Origin: Ideonella sp.
GTDB lineage: Bacteria > Pseudomonadota > Gammaproteobacteria > Burkholderiales > Burkholderiaceae_C
Assembly (NCBI GenBank): GCA_015075165.1
Contig: JABTUY010000003.1
Span: 124,001-188,000 of the forward strand
Direction: 5' to 3'
Length of the DNA: 64,000 nucleotides
In this document: positions 48,430 to 61,054 of the stretch, piece by piece
Numbering within the stretch: position 1 is the stretch's first letter
How the letters are laid out: every line of letters begins with the position of its first letter
Notes under the pieces: generated by a model
What the model was told of the DNA's origin: nothing
What the model saw: only the letters and a program-made list of their open reading frames with translations
The model's database searches: none
Position numbers and translations under genes: made by a program

Positions 48430-50337
48430 TCAGCCCGCCGCTGCGGGCGCGCCGTCGGTGGCGACCGGCGGATTGGTTCCGCCGGGCGGCTTGGCGCTCG
48501 GCGTGGCCCAGTCCTTCGGCGGGCGCGGCGGCTTGCCGGCCATGATGTCGTCGATCTGGTCACCGTCGATCGTTTCCCACTCGAGCAACGCCTTGGCCAT
48601 CGCGTGCATCTTGTCGGCGTTGTCCTCGATCAGCTTGCGCGCGATGCCGTACTGCTCGTCGATGATGCGGCGCACCTCGGCGTCGACCTTGCGCATCGTT
48701 TCTTCCGAGATGTTGGTGGTCTTGGTCACCGAGCGGCCGAGGAACACCTCGCCCTCGTTCTCGGAGTAGACCATCGGGCCCATCAGGTCGCTCATGCCGA
48801 AGCGCATCACCATGTCGCGCGCGATCGACGTCGCGCGCTCGAAGTCGTTGCTGGCGCCGGTGGTCATCTGGTGCATGAACACCTCTTCGGCGATGCGGCC
48901 GCCGAACAGCATCGAGATGCGGTTGAGCATCATCGTCTTGTCGGTGCTGTAGCGGTCCTTCTCGGGCAGCGACACCGTGACGCCGAGCGCGCCGCCGCGC
49001 GGGATGATGGTGACCTTGTGCACCGGGTCGAGCTTGGGCAGCAGCTTGCCCAGCAGCGCGTGGCCCGACTCGTGGTACGCGGTGTTGCGGCGCTCGTCCT
49101 CGTCCATCACCATGGACTTGCGCTCGGTGCCCATGATGATCTTGTCCTTGGCCTTCTCGAAGTCGACCATCTCGACCACGCGGCCGTTGCGCCGCGCGGC
49201 AAAGAGCGCCGCCTCGTTCACCAGGTTGGCCAGGTCGGCGCCGGAGAAGCCCGGCGTGCCACGCGCGATCAGGTCGGCGCGCACGTCGGAGCCGAGCGGC
49301 ACCTTGCGCATGTGCACGTTCAGGATCTGCTCACGGCCGCGAATGTCGGGCAGCGTCACGTAGACTTGGCGGTCGAAGCGGCCCGGACGCAGCAGCGCCG
49401 GGTCGAGGATGTCAGGCCGGTTGGTGGCCGCCATCACGATCACGCCGAGGTTGGTCTCGAAGCCGTCCATCTCGACCAGCAACTGGTTCAGCGTCTGCTC
49501 GCGCTCGTCGTTGCCGCCGCCGAGGCCCGCACCGCGGTGGCGGCCGACGGCATCAATCTCGTCGACGAAGATGATGCACGGCGCGCTCTTCTTGGCCTGC
49601 TCGAACATGTCGCGCACACGCGCGGCGCCGACGCCGACGAACATCTCGACAAAGTCGGAGCCCGAGATCGAGAAGAACGGCACCTTGGCCTCGCCGGCGA
49701 TCGCCTTGGCCAGCAGCGTCTTGCCGGTGCCGGGCGGGCCCACCATCAGCACGCCACGCGGAATGCGACCGCCGAGCTTCTGGAACTTCTGCGGGTCCTT
49801 CAGGAAATCGACCAGCTCCTTGACCTCTTCCTTGGCCTCATCGCAGCCGGCCACGTCGGCGAAGGTGATCGAGTTGTTGCTCTCGTCGAGCATGCGCGCG
49901 CGGCTCTTGCCGAAGCTGAAGGCGCCGCCTTTGCCGCCGCCTTGCATCTGCCGCATGAAGTAGATCCACACGCCGATCAGCAGCAGCATCGGGCCCCAGC
50001 TGATCAGGATGCTCATCAGCAGCGACGGCTCCTCGCGCGGCTTGACGTCGAACTTGACGTTGTTGTTGATCAGGTCGCCGATCAGGCCGCGGTCGAGGTA
50101 GGTGGCGGTGGAGCGGATGCGCTTGTCGTCGGTGGTGATGGCCAGGATCTCGGTGCCGCCGTTGCCTTCCTGCAGCGTCACCGACTTGATGCGCTTGGCG
50201 CGCACCTCGTCGAGGAAGTCGGAGTAGGCCACTTGCGAGCCCTGGGTGACGCCGCGGTCGAACTGCTTGAAGACCGTGAACAGCACCAGCGCGATCACCA
50301 GCCAGACCGCGACCTTCGAGAACCATTGATTGTTCAC
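48430..50337 (-). CDS. ftsH: ATP-dependent zinc metalloprotease FtsH
   Basis: A 635-residue membrane-anchored AAA+ protease that degrades misfolded membrane proteins and regulators such as sigma32 and LpxC. Two transmembrane segments (about 8-24 and 107-127) flank a periplasmic domain; Walker A is GPPGTGKT (200-207), Walker [12 protein letters not shown], the second-region-of-homology Arg residues lie in [13 protein letters not shown], and the zinc motif is HESGH (422-426). The start is a GTG at 50337 with an AAGGAG site upstream. A Pro/Ala-rich tail ends the protein. It follows rlmE and has its own sigma32-like promoter. Confidence 0.98.
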   Translation of the reverse strand: MNNQWFSKVAVWLVIALVLFTVFKQFDRGVTQGSQVAYSDFLDEVRAKRIKSVTLQEGNGGTEILAITTDDKRIRSTATYLDRGLIGDLINNNVKFDVKPREEPSLLMSILISWGPMLLLIGVWIYFMRQMQGGGKGGAFSFGKSRARMLDESNNSITFADVAGCDEAKEEVKELVDFLKDPQKFQKLGGRIPRGVLMVGPPGTGKTLLAKAIAGEAKVPFFSISGSDFVEMFVGVGAARVRDMFEQAKKSAPCIIFVDEIDAVGRHRGAGLGGGNDEREQTLNQLLVEMDGFETNLGVIVMAATNRPDILDPALLRPGRFDRQVYVTLPDIRGREQILNVHMRKVPLGSDVRADLIARGTPGFSGADLANLVNEAALFAARRNGRVVEMVDFEKAKDKIIMGTERKSMVMDEDERRNTAYHESGHALLGKLLPKLDPVHKVTIIPRGGALGVTVSLPEKDRYSTDKTMMLNRISMLFGGRIAEEVFMHQMTTGASNDFERATSIARDMVMRFGMSDLMGPMVYSENEGEVFLGRSVTKTTNISEETMRKVDAEVRRIIDEQYGIARKLIEDNADKMHAMAKALLEWETIDGDQIDDIMAGKPPRPPKDWATPSAKPPGGTNPPVATDGAPAAAG

Positions 50338-50428
50338 CGTGGCTCCTTCGCCTACGTCGGCCAGCGGGCTCGAGAACTGCGGCCCCGCGGCCTGCGCCCG
50401 CAGCCGTCGACGACGACCGAAGGTGCAA

Positions 50429-50454
50429 TTGGGGACGATTCTAGTGCAGTCAAG
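50429..50454 (-). promoter_or_regulatory. sigma32-like promoter of ftsH
   Basis: Minus-strand CTTGAC (50454-50449) and CCCCAA (50434-50429) with a 14-base spacer, the same spacing as the clpB promoter. It lies in the 202-base rlmE-ftsH gap and predicts a leader of about 85 nt. In E. coli the ftsJ-ftsH operon is under sigma32 control. Confidence 0.6.
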
Positions 50455-50539
50455 TCCTCGCCTCGCCTGCGTGCACAAGCCAACCCTGCGCCGCGAGCGC
50501 GCATTCGTTGGCAGCCGGTGGCGCCGTTTCAACCCACGA

Positions 50540-51214
50540 TCACGGTTGTTTCAGACCGATGCCGACCAGAAAGGTTTCCGCCGATCGATCGCGCGATGCC
50601 TTGGGCTTGATCGGCTTGACGACGCGAAAGGCCTTCTTGAAGCGCTCCACCAGCTGGCTGTACCCGCTGCCGTGGAACACCTTGGCCACCAGCGCACCAT
50701 CGGGCCGCAGGTGCTGGCGGGCGAACTCGATCGCCAGCTCCACCAGGTGCTCGATGCGCGCACTGTCGGACGCCGCCACGCCCGACAGGTTGGGCGCCAT
50801 GTCGGACAGCACCACGTCCACCGCTCGGTCTCCGAGCTCATGCGCCAGCGCGTCGCTTACCGCCTGTTCGCGAAAATCGCCCTGGATGAAGTGCACCCCC
50901 TCGATCGCCTCGAGCGGCAGCAGGTCGAGCGCGATGATCGTGCCGTGCAGCGCCCCCGCGGCCGCGCCGCCGGTGCCGGCCGCCTTCGGCGCAAAGCGCC
51001 GGCGCACGTACTGGCTCCATGCGCCCGGTGCGGCGCCCAGATCCACCACCACCTGGCCGGGGCGGATCAGCCCCAATGCCTCGTCGATCTCCTTGAGCTT
51101 GTACGCAGCACGCGCGCGGTAGCCCTCCTTGCGCGCCAGCTTGACGTAGGGATCGTTGACATGGTCGTTGAGCCAGGCCTTGTCGACCTTGGCGCTGCGG
51201 GTTCTGACCTTCAT
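50540..51214 (-). CDS. rlmE: 23S rRNA (uridine-2'-O-)-methyltransferase RlmE
   Basis: A 224-residue FtsJ/RrmJ-family enzyme that methylates U2552 of 23S rRNA. SAM motif I is [15 protein letters not shown] (58-66 core), the catalytic Lys39 is in [23 protein letters not shown] holds the Asp, and [15 protein letters not shown] and [13 protein letters not shown] complete the K-D-K-E tetrad. A short Ala/Gly-rich loop after APKAAGTGG is longer than in E. coli. The gene is divergent from yhbY and upstream of ftsH. Confidence 0.97.
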   Translation of the reverse strand: MKVRTRSAKVDKAWLNDHVNDPYVKLARKEGYRARAAYKLKEIDEALGLIRPGQVVVDLGAAPGAWSQYVRRRFAPKAAGTGGAAAGALHGTIIALDLLPLEAIEGVHFIQGDFREQAVSDALAHELGDRAVDVVLSDMAPNLSGVAASDSARIEHLVELAIEFARQHLRPDGALVAKVFHGSGYSQLVERFKKAFRVVKPIKPKASRDRSAETFLVGIGLKQP

Positions 51215-51235
51215 CGCGGGCGCATCATCGCATCG

Positions 51236-51241
51236 GATAAT
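51236..51241 (+). promoter_or_regulatory. -10-like GATAAT upstream of yhbY
   Basis: GATAAT, six bases (GCGCCC), then the GTG start of yhbY. No Shine-Dalgarno fits between, so the mRNA is probably leaderless. Confidence 0.5.
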
Positions 51242-51247
51242 GCGCCC

Positions 51248-51721
51248 GTGAGTGCCCTCGTCCTCGACCCGTCCCGCCGCAAGGCCCTGCGCAGCCAGGC
51301 CCACCACCTCGATCCGGTCGTGATGATCGGCAGCGACGGCCTCAGCGCCGCCGTGCGCCAGGAGCTCGACGCCGCGCTGACCGCGCACGGCTTGGTCAAG
51401 GTGCGGGTGTTCAACGATTCGCGCGACGAGCGTGAGGCGCTGCTGGCCGAAGCCAGTGCCGCACTGAATGCCGCAGCCGTGCAGCACATCGGCAAGCTGC
51501 TGGTGCTGTGGCGGCCGGTGCCGCCGAAGACCAAGGCGGCGCGCGACGACGCGCTGCCGGCGCCGCGCACGGTGCGGCTGGTCAAGTTCTCCAGCAGCCC
51601 GACGCACCGGCCGACCGTGAAGAAGGTGAAGCTGCTGGGCAACCAGCGCGTCACCGCCGGCGGCACGATCAAGCGCGCCAAGCGGCGCGCCACCAGCATC
51701 AAGAAGAAGCAGCCGGGCTGA
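51248..51721 (+). CDS. yhbY: YhbY family RNA-binding CRM-domain protein
   Basis: A 157-residue protein. The N-terminal CRM domain (about 5-97) has [34 protein letters not shown], and [16 protein letters not shown], the fold that binds pre-50S ribosomal particles. The C-terminal 60 residues are Lys/Arg-rich, longer than in E. coli YhbY (97 residues), and typical of the Burkholderiales version. The GTG at 51248 is the start that matches the family. It is divergent from rlmE, another 50S maturation gene, with 33 bases between. Confidence 0.93.
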   Translation: MSALVLDPSRRKALRSQAHHLDPVVMIGSDGLSAAVRQELDAALTAHGLVKVRVFNDSRDEREALLAEASAALNAAAVQHIGKLLVLWRPVPPKTKAARDDALPAPRTVRLVKFSSSPTHRPTVKKVKLLGNQRVTAGGTIKRAKRRATSIKKKQPG

Positions 51722-51740
51722 GACGCGTGGCGGGCGCCCG

Positions 51741-52217
51741 TCAGACGTAGCGCACGTCGACGATCTCGTAGCTCTTGGTGCCGCCGGGCGCCTGCACGTC
51801 GGCGACGTCGCCGCTCTCCTTGCCGATCAGGGCGCGCGCGATCGGCGAGCTGATCGAGACCAGGCCCTGCTTCAGGTCGGCTTCGTCGTCGCCGACGATC
51901 TGGTAGGTCACGCGCTGGCCACCGTCTTCCTCCTCGAGGTCGACCGTGGCACCGAACACCACGCGGCCGCCGGCATCGAGCGTGCCCGGGTCGATCACCT
52001 GCGCCGCGGCGAGCTTGCCCTCGATCTCGGCGATGCGGCCCTCGATGAAGGCCTGCTTGTCCTTGGCCGCCTCGTACTCGGCGTTCTCCGACAGGTCGCC
52101 CTGCCCGCGCGCCTCGGCGATCGCCTGGATCACGGCATGGCGCTCGACCGTCTTCAGGCGGTGCAGCTCGCTGCGCAGCAGCTCGGCGCCGCGGCGCGTG
52201 AGGGGAATCGTGGCCAT
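51741..52217 (-). CDS. greA: transcription elongation factor GreA
   Basis: A 158-residue factor that restarts backtracked RNA polymerase by stimulating transcript cleavage. The N-terminal coiled coil (about 1-75) carries the tip acidic residues in [16 protein letters not shown], and the C-terminal FKBP-like domain has [11 protein letters not shown] and [18 protein letters not shown]. It is downstream of carB, with a terminator between them. The ATG at 52217 gives the standard start [12 protein letters not shown]. Confidence 0.98.
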   Translation of the reverse strand: MATIPLTRRGAELLRSELHRLKTVERHAVIQAIAEARGQGDLSENAEYEAAKDKQAFIEGRIAEIEGKLAAAQVIDPGTLDAGGRVVFGATVDLEEEDGGQRVTYQIVGDDEADLKQGLVSISSPIARALIGKESGDVADVQAPGGTKSYEIVDVRYV

Positions 52218-52233
52218 CGCTCGGAATCCTGTC

Positions 52234-52260
52234 AAAGAGAAAACGCGCCGCAAGGCGCGT
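52234..52260 (-). terminator. intrinsic terminator between carB and greA
   Basis: A 7-base-pair stem ACGCGCC/GGCGCGT (52243-52249, 52254-52260) with a 4-base loop is followed on the minus strand by TTTTCTCTTT. It lies 43 bases after the carB stop, so greA expression would need read-through or its own promoter, none of which is obvious. Confidence 0.65.
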
Positions 52261-52302
52261 CCACCGCGAAAGCGCGCACCCGCGCGCCGCCGCCGGGCCA
52301 GT

Positions 52303-55614
<3,312 letters not shown>

Positions 55615-55717
55615 CAGGCCTCCCGCCGGGCCGCCCCAAGGGAGGCCTGCGCCCCCTGGGACGCGAAGCGGCCCCTTGCGGGCCGATGGGGCAGCGAACG
55701 CGAGTGAGTGTGGGGGC
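55615..55717. repeat. palindrome-rich intergenic element between carA and carB
   Basis: The 103-base gap contains AGGCCTCCC (55617-55625) pairing with GGGAGGCCT (55640-55648), then a GC-rich stretch with CGGCCCCTTGCGGGCCG and CACTCACTCGCGTTCGCTG (minus strand). This composition looks like a dispersed palindromic intergenic repeat of Burkholderiales; no gene is visible. It could shape carA-carB mRNA stability. Confidence 0.5.
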
Positions 55718-56872
55718 TCATTGCACCTTCTCCATCAGCGCAACGAAGCGGTCGAACAGATAGCCGATGTCATGCGGGCCCGGGCTCGCCTCGGGGTGGC
55801 CCTGGAAGCCGAACGCCGGCCGGTCGGTGCGCACCATGCCCTGCAGCGTGCCGTCGAACAGGCTCACGTGGGTGGGCCGCAGCGTGACCGGCAGCGTCGC
55901 CTCGTCCACCGCGAAGCCGTGGTTCTGGCTGGTGATCGAGACGCGGCCACTGTCGAGGTCTTTCACCGGGTGGTTGGCACCGTGGTGGCCGAACTTCATC
56001 TTGAAGGTCTTCGCACCGGCAGCGAGCGCCATGATCTGGTGCCCCAGGCAGATGCCGAACGTGGGCAGGCCCTGGTCGACCAGCGTGCGCGTGGCGCGGA
56101 TCGCGTAGTCGCAGGCCTCGGGGTCGCCGGGGCCGTTGCTGAGAAAGATGCCATCGGGCTTCAGCGCCAGCGCCTCCGCCGCACTGGTGTGCGCCGGCAC
56201 CACGGTCACGCGGCAGCCGCGGCCGGCCAGCATGCGCAGGATGTTGTGCTTGATGCCGAAGTCGTACGCCACCACATGAAAGCGCGGCTGCTCGAGCCGG
56301 CCGAACCCGGTGCCCAGGCGCCATTCGGTGTCATGCCAGGCGTAGGGCTCGGCCACCGAGACCTCCTGCGCCAGATCGAGCCCGTTCATGCTCGGTGCAC
56401 CGCGCGCCCGCGCAACGGCAGCGTCGACATCGGAGCGCTCGACGCGCGTGGCGGGCGCGAACGTGACGATGCAACCGCTCTGAGCGCCGCCGCTGCGCAG
56501 CTTGCGCGTCAGGCGCCGCGTATCGATGCCGGCGATCGCCACCGTGTTCTCGCGCTGCAGGTACTGAGTCAGCGTGGCCGAACTGCGGAAACTCGATGCG
56601 CGCAGCGGCAGATCCTTGATCACCAGCCCCGCCGCGTGCACGCGCGTGGCCTCGACGTCTTCGCTGTTGACGCCGGTGTTGCCGATGTGCGGGTAGGTCA
56701 GCGTGACGATCTGCCGGCAGTAACTCGGGTCGGTGAGGATCTCCTGGTAACCGGTGAGCGCGGTGTTGAACACCACCTCGCCCACCGTGGAGCCGCTGGC
56801 GCCGATCGAGTGGCCGGAGAAGACCGTGCCGTCCGCGAGCGCAAGCAAGGCTGGGGGCAGGACGGGCAGCAA
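55718..56872 (-). CDS. carA: carbamoyl-phosphate synthase small subunit
   Basis: A 384-residue glutamine amidotransferase that feeds ammonia to CarB. N-terminal segment [21 protein letters not shown]-equivalent [11 protein letters not shown], then the class I GATase with nucleophile Cys in [13 protein letters not shown] and the His-Glu pair in [16 protein letters not shown] at 56872 is preferred: it matches the family N-terminus and has GGAG seven bases upstream. A GTG at 56896 would add eight residues (392 in all) whose DNA is palindromic and repeat-like. Transcription probably starts near 56979. Confidence 0.95.
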   Translation of the reverse strand: MLPVLPPALLALADGTVFSGHSIGASGSTVGEVVFNTALTGYQEILTDPSYCRQIVTLTYPHIGNTGVNSEDVEATRVHAAGLVIKDLPLRASSFRSSATLTQYLQRENTVAIAGIDTRRLTRKLRSGGAQSGCIVTFAPATRVERSDVDAAVARARGAPSMNGLDLAQEVSVAEPYAWHDTEWRLGTGFGRLEQPRFHVVAYDFGIKHNILRMLAGRGCRVTVVPAHTSAAEALALKPDGIFLSNGPGDPEACDYAIRATRTLVDQGLPTFGICLGHQIMALAAGAKTFKMKFGHHGANHPVKDLDSGRVSITSQNHGFAVDEATLPVTLRPTHVSLFDGTLQGMVRTDRPAFGFQGHPEASPGPHDIGYLFDRFVALMEKVQ

Positions 56873-56876
56873 GAGG

Positions 56877-56890
56877 GAACTCCGGAGTTC
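56877..56890 (-). promoter_or_regulatory. 14-bp palindrome holding the carA ribosome-binding site
   Basis: GAACTCCGGAGTTC is a perfect palindrome; its right half contains GGAG, the probable Shine-Dalgarno for the TTG at 56872. Pairing of the two halves would hide this site. Further ACTCCG repeats and an imperfect AAACTCCGTCGACGGTTT lie upstream in the same leader. Confidence 0.5.
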
Positions 56891-56985
56891 GCGCACCCAG
56901 CTCCGCTCCCGAAGGAAGCCCGGAGTCCGAGGGGAAACCGTCGACGGAGTTTCGCTAGGCAGCGCTGTGGATGTGAAGCGGCGCG

Positions 56986-56991
56986 ATTATA
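56986..56991 (-). promoter_or_regulatory. -10 element TATAAT of carA
   Basis: Perfect TATAAT on the minus strand followed by CGCGCC, giving a leader of about 107 nt before the TTG start. No good -35 is visible in the GC-rich sequence upstream. Confidence 0.55.
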
Positions 56992-57052
56992 GCCGCCCGG
57001 ACCAGTGGGCCCGAGCGGCCCGGGTCGATCCGCGAACGCCAGGCGATGCCGC

Positions 57053-57460
57053 TCAGCCGCCGAGCGCCGCGATGCCGGCGCGCGCGATTTGCGCGTCCTC
57101 GCTCGACTTGACGCCGCTGACACCGACCGCGCCGATGCACTGGCCGTCGACCAGGATCGGCACGCCACCCTCGAGCATGCCGTGCAACATCGGCGCGCTG
57201 AGGAACGACACGCGGCCCTGGTTGATGAGGTCTTCGTACACCTTGCTCTCGCGGCGTCCGAGCGCCGCGGTGCGCGCCTTGGCCGGCGCGATCTCAGCCG
57301 AGATCGGCACCGCGCCGTCGAGCCGTTGCAGCCACAGCAGGTGGCCGCCATCGTCGACCACCGCGATCGTCACCGCCCAATGGTGGCGCAGCGCCTCGGC
57401 TTCGGCTGCCGCGGCGATGCGGCGTGCGTCGTCGGAGGCAAGAACGGGTTTGCTCTTCAT
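57053..57460 (-). CDS. GlcG/HbpS family protein
   Basis: A 135-residue protein of the GlcG/HbpS (DUF336) family. Typical segments: ARRIAAAAEAEALRHHWAVTIAVVDDGGHLLWLQRLDGA, KARTAALGRRES, GGVPILVDGQCIGAVGVSGVKSSEDAQIARAGI. Members bind heme in Streptomyces or occur with glycolate or diol catabolism genes; the function here is unknown. No signal peptide is visible with the ATG at 57460. It is separated from carA by a short gap and is divergent from the membrane protein gene. Confidence 0.88.
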   Translation of the reverse strand: MKSKPVLASDDARRIAAAAEAEALRHHWAVTIAVVDDGGHLLWLQRLDGAVPISAEIAPAKARTAALGRRESKVYEDLINQGRVSFLSAPMLHGMLEGGVPILVDGQCIGAVGVSGVKSSEDAQIARAGIAALGG

Positions 57461-57619
57461 GGCGGTAGTCGGTGGGTTTGCGCTGCAATTGGCGCACGAT
57501 AGCGCCCGGAACAAGCCGGATTCGTACCCCGGCCACAAAGTTGCCCTGTCGAGCATCGCGGATCGCAATATCCAACGGAACCCCCGCCAACCCGATACCC
57601 CTTTTGCTGCGGCGGAACT

Positions 57620-57625
57620 TAGAAT
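57620..57625 (+). promoter_or_regulatory. -10-like TAGAAT of the Bax1-I family gene
   Basis: TAGAAT in the 210-base divergent gap, 45 bases before the ATG at 57671, which has a GGAGG site. A TTGCTG 10 bases upstream is too close to be its -35. Confidence 0.35.
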
Positions 57626-57670
57626 GCTGAAGCGGGTCTGAAATCCCGCGTCATCCACCACGGAGGGTCC

Positions 57671-58366
57671 ATGAACCAAAGCCTGCAAACCCCATCCGGC
57701 CTCGCCGGCTCCGGCGCGCTGGCCGTCGAACGCAGCCGCGTGCTGCGCAATACCTACTGGCTACTCGCGCTGTCGATGGTGCCCACCGTGCTCGGCGCCT
57801 GGGTCGGCGTCAGCACCGGCGTGATGCAGATGATGAGCCCGGGCATGAGCCTGGTCATCTTCCTGGTCGGCGCATTCGGGCTGATGTACGGCGTCGAGCG
57901 GACCAAGAACTCCAGTGCCGGCGTCTACATGCTGCTGGGGTTCACGTTCTTCATGGGTCTGATGCTGTCGCGCATGCTGGCGATGGTGCTGGGCTTCACG
58001 AATGGCGCGACGCTGGTGATGACCGCCTTCGGTGGCACCGCCGCGATCTTCTTCGCGATGGCCACGCTGTCCACCGTGATCAAGCGCGACCTGTCCGGCT
58101 TGGCCAAGTTCCTGTTCGTCGGTGCGCTGGTGGTGTTCGTCGGCTTCCTGGCGAACTTCTTCCTGCAATCGTCGGCGCTGATGCTGACGCTGCTGATCGT
58201 CTGCCTGGGCGTGTTCTCGGCCTTCATGCTGGTCGACCTGAAGCGGGTGGTCGACGGCGGCGAGACGAACTACATCTCGGCCACGCTGGCGATCTACCTC
58301 GACCTGTACAACGTGTTCCAAAGCCTGTTGGCGCTGCTGGGCATCTTCGGCGGCAATCGCGACTGA
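57671..58366 (+). CDS. Bax inhibitor-1 (YccA/YbhL) family membrane protein
   Basis: A 231-residue inner-membrane protein with seven hydrophobic segments, beginning NTYWLLALSMVPTVLGAWVGV and ending with the polar tail NVFQSLLALLGIFGGNRD. The last segments, including SAFMLVDLKRVVDGGETNYISATLAIYLDLYN with conserved Asp residues, are those of the Bax1-I/TMBIM family (YccA type). YccA in E. coli is an FtsH substrate and modulator. A GGAGG ribosome site precedes the ATG. The 3' side has a strong palindromic terminator. Confidence 0.93.
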   Translation: MNQSLQTPSGLAGSGALAVERSRVLRNTYWLLALSMVPTVLGAWVGVSTGVMQMMSPGMSLVIFLVGAFGLMYGVERTKNSSAGVYMLLGFTFFMGLMLSRMLAMVLGFTNGATLVMTAFGGTAAIFFAMATLSTVIKRDLSGLAKFLFVGALVVFVGFLANFFLQSSALMLTLLIVCLGVFSAFMLVDLKRVVDGGETNYISATLAIYLDLYNVFQSLLALLGIFGGNRD

Positions 58367-58386
58367 CCGTTCGCGCCGACGAATCG

Positions 58387-58408
58387 CAAGGGCCCTGCAG
58401 GGCCCTTG
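58387..58408. terminator. bidirectional palindromic terminator
   Basis: A perfect 22-base palindrome CAAGGGCCCTGCAGGGCCCTTG lies between the convergent Bax1-I gene and rlmD. It is followed by TTCATT on the plus strand; the T-run is weak on both sides. Confidence 0.6.
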
Positions 58409-58409
58409 T

Positions 58410-59786
58410 TCATTCTGCGCGGTCGAAAACCGCCAGGCTCTCTACGTGCGCGGTGTGCGGGAACATGTCGACCACGCCGGCGGCCACGCACGCATAGCCC
58501 GCTTGGTGCACCAGCAGCCCGGCATCGCGCGCCAGCGTGGCCGGGTTGCAGCTGACGTACACGATGCGCCGCGGCGGTGACCACGCGGCACCCGAGGCAG
58601 CGGCGGGTGCGCAGGCCGACGCCGCATGCCGCTCGGCCAGTGCCTTGACGAGCGCGAACGCGCCCTCGCGCGGCGGGTCGATCAGCCAACGGTCGGCACT
58701 GCCCCACGCGGCCAGCGCGGTGGCGTCGAGCTCGAACAGGTTGCTCGCCTCGAAGCGCGTGCGCGCCGTCAGGCCGTTGCGCGCCGCGTTGTCGCGTGCG
58801 CGCTGCACCAGCGCCGCGCTGCCCTCGATGCCGAGCACCTCGCGCGCCGAGCGTGCAATCGCCAGCGTGAAGTTGCCCAGGCCGCAGAACCAGTCGATCA
58901 CGCGCTCGCCGGGCCCCGCGTCGAGCAGGCGCAGCGCCTGCGTGACCAGCACGCGGTTGATGCCCATGTTCACCTGCGTGAACTCGGTGGGCTTGAACGG
59001 CAGCGTGAGGTCGAACGCCGGCAGGCGATAGTTCAGTTCGGCGCCACCGGCGTCGAGCGGCGCGGCGGTGTCGGGGCCACCGGGTTGCAGCCACCACTGC
59101 ACGCCGTGCGCGGCGCCGAAGGCGCGCAGTTGCGCGCGGTCATCCGGGCCCAGCGGCTCGAGGTGGCGCAGCACCAGCGCCCGCACGTCGTCACCCACCG
59201 CGACCTCGATCTGCGGCAGGCGGTCGCGCGCTCGCATCGCCCCCACCAGCGCGCGCAGCGCCGGCAGCAACGCCCCGATGGCCGGTGGCAGCACCGGGCA
59301 GGCCGTCATGTCGGCCACGTAGCGCGACTTGCGCTCATGGAACCCCACCAGCACCGTGCCCTTCTTGGCGACGTGGCGCACCGACAGCCGCGCCCGGTGG
59401 CGATAGCCCCAGGCCGGACCTTGCAGCGGGCGCAGGATGTGCTGCGGCACTACCTTGGCCAGGTGCAGCAAGTTGTCTTCGAGCACGCGCTGCTTGGCGG
59501 CGATCTGCGCCGCCGGTTGCAGGTGCTGCATCTTGCAGCCGCCGCAGGCGCCGGCGTGCAGACCGAAATGCGGGCAACCGGGCCGCACGCGCTGCGAGCT
59601 CTCGCGGCGCAGCGCGGTCAGCGTGCCCTGCTCCCACTGGTTCTTCTTGCGCAAGACGTTGACCTGCACCTGCTCGCCGGGCAACGCCCCTTCGATGAAC
59701 ACCACCTTGCCGTCGGCTCGGTGCGCCACGCCCTGGCCTTCGAGATCGAGCGATTCGACCTGCAACCATTCTTCGCTTGCGAACAT
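58410..59786 (-). CDS. rlmD: 23S rRNA (uracil(1939)-C(5))-methyltransferase RlmD
   Basis: A 458-residue enzyme that makes m5U1939 in 23S rRNA. A TRAM-like N-terminal domain ([29 protein letters not shown]) precedes the iron-sulfur cysteines [14 protein letters not shown] plus a later ACPVL; the first spacing (C-x9-C-x2-C) is four residues longer than in E. coli. The methyltransferase part has [16 protein letters not shown] (SAM), LIDPPREGA, and [12 protein letters not shown] with the catalytic Cys. The start ATG 59786 lies seven bases after a GATAAT; an ATG nine bases upstream overlaps that element and is less likely. Confidence 0.95.
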   Translation of the reverse strand: MFASEEWLQVESLDLEGQGVAHRADGKVVFIEGALPGEQVQVNVLRKKNQWEQGTLTALRRESSQRVRPGCPHFGLHAGACGGCKMQHLQPAAQIAAKQRVLEDNLLHLAKVVPQHILRPLQGPAWGYRHRARLSVRHVAKKGTVLVGFHERKSRYVADMTACPVLPPAIGALLPALRALVGAMRARDRLPQIEVAVGDDVRALVLRHLEPLGPDDRAQLRAFGAAHGVQWWLQPGGPDTAAPLDAGGAELNYRLPAFDLTLPFKPTEFTQVNMGINRVLVTQALRLLDAGPGERVIDWFCGLGNFTLAIARSAREVLGIEGSAALVQRARDNAARNGLTARTRFEASNLFELDATALAAWGSADRWLIDPPREGAFALVKALAERHAASACAPAAASGAAWSPPRRIVYVSCNPATLARDAGLLVHQAGYACVAAGVVDMFPHTAHVESLAVFDRAE

Positions 59787-59793
59787 GGCCGGC

Positions 59794-59799
59794 ATTATC
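59794..59799 (-). promoter_or_regulatory. -10-like GATAAT upstream of rlmD
   Basis: Minus-strand GATAAT, then GCCGGCC, then the ATG at 59786. No Shine-Dalgarno is present. Confidence 0.5.
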
Positions 59800-59829
59800 G
59801 GCAGCGCGCCGCGAGGGGCCACCAACGAA

Positions 59830-59851
59830 GAGGCCGCCCGCAGGCGGCCTC
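59830..59851 (-). terminator. hairpin terminator after the LivK-type gene
   Basis: A 9-base-pair perfect stem GAGGCCGCC/GGCGGCCTC (59830-59838, 59843-59851) with a CGCA loop, 20 bases after the stop. The following minus-strand TTCGTTGG is only mildly T-rich. Confidence 0.55.
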
Positions 59852-59871
59852 GACGCTCGCGCCTCGGCGAT

Positions 59872-61032
59872 TCAGGGCTTGACGTAGTCGGAGATCACCT
59901 TCCACTTGCCGTCGACGATCTGCGACAGCCGCGAGGCATCGCTGCCGAGGTGCTTCTTCGGCCCGTAGGTGGCCTCGGCGCTGCCGAACATGTCGGGCGG
60001 GATCACCATCGTGTCCATCGCCTTGATGAAGCTGTCGGTGCTCAGGTTGGCGCCGGCCTTCTCGGCGGCCTTGGCGAAGGCGTCGATGATCACGTAGCCG
60101 TAGGCCGAGAACACCGTCGGGTCCTCGTTGAACTTGGTCTTGTACTTGGTGGCCCAGAAGCGGATCGGCTGCGACGCGTCGTCCAGGTAGGGCTGCTGCG
60201 TGGCCATCGCCGCATACAGGCCGTTCATCGCCGGGCCGCCGAGTTTGTGGATCAGGTCGGTGTAGGCCGCGGTCGAGCCGAGGAAGGTCGGGTTGAAGCC
60301 GGTCTTGCGCGCCTCGGCGATGGTGCCGATCGTCTCGCGGATGATCGTGCCCAGCACCACGAGGTCGCAGTTGGCCGCCTTCATGCGCGCCACCTGCGAC
60401 GAGAAATCGGTGGCGCCGCGCTTGTAGGTGGTCTTCTCGGTCATCTCCATGCCGATCTTCTTCAGGCCAGCCTCGGCGCCGCGCACCACCTCGAGGCCGA
60501 ACTCGTCGTCCTGGTAGATCGCGCAGATCTTCTTCGCGCCCTTGTCCTTCACCAGCTTGGGCAGCATCACCAGCATCTGGTCGTAGTACGGCACCGCGAA
60601 CGAATACTTCAGGCGGTTGAACGGCTCGTACATCTCGCGCGCCGCGGTCACCGGCATGAAGTTGACGATGTTCTTCTCGAACTGCACCGGCATCGCCGCC
60701 AGGTTCTGCGCGGTGCCGATGTGGCCGACCATCATGAAGATCTTGTCCTGGTTGACCAGCTTCTGCGCCGCCAGCACCGCGCGCTTGGGGTCGTAGGCGG
60801 AGTCTTCGACGATCAGCTTGATCTTGCGGCCCTTGACGCCGCCTTGCTCGTTGAGCTCGTCGACGCGCAGCAGCATGCCGTTGCGCACCTGCTTGCCGAA
60901 ACCGGCGATCGGGCCCGACAGATCCTGGATCGAGCCGAGCACGATCTGATCCTTGGTGACGCCCTGCTGGGCGTGGGCCGCTCCCGCGGCCAGTGCCAGG
61001 CCGATCAGGCCGGCGGTGACGAGGGTTTTCAT
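59872..61032 (-). CDS. branched-chain amino acid-type ABC transporter substrate-binding protein (LivK family)
   Basis: A 386-residue periplasmic binding protein of the Leu/Ile/Val-binding group. A signal peptide ends AHAQQG (cleavage after about residue 22); the mature start [31 protein letters not shown] and [15 protein letters not shown] match the type I binding-protein fold. A CAGGAGA ribosome site precedes the ATG at 61032. No LivHMGF genes are in the window. It lies 22 bases after an acyl-CoA ligase gene, so its ligand may be an aromatic or fatty acid rather than an amino acid; this is inference. Confidence 0.92.
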   Translation of the reverse strand: MKTLVTAGLIGLALAAGAAHAQQGVTKDQIVLGSIQDLSGPIAGFGKQVRNGMLLRVDELNEQGGVKGRKIKLIVEDSAYDPKRAVLAAQKLVNQDKIFMMVGHIGTAQNLAAMPVQFEKNIVNFMPVTAAREMYEPFNRLKYSFAVPYYDQMLVMLPKLVKDKGAKKICAIYQDDEFGLEVVRGAEAGLKKIGMEMTEKTTYKRGATDFSSQVARMKAANCDLVVLGTIIRETIGTIAEARKTGFNPTFLGSTAAYTDLIHKLGGPAMNGLYAAMATQQPYLDDASQPIRFWATKYKTKFNEDPTVFSAYGYVIIDAFAKAAEKAGANLSTDSFIKAMDTMVIPPDMFGSAEATYGPKKHLGSDASRLSQIVDGKWKVISDYVKP

Positions 61033-61054
61033 CGCGTCTCCTGGTGGTGGTCGT

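Noticed and set aside
57461-57670. Possible small gene between the GlcG-like and Bax1-I genes
   Set aside because: The stretch is lower in GC and fits a divergent promoter region; no coding pattern seen.
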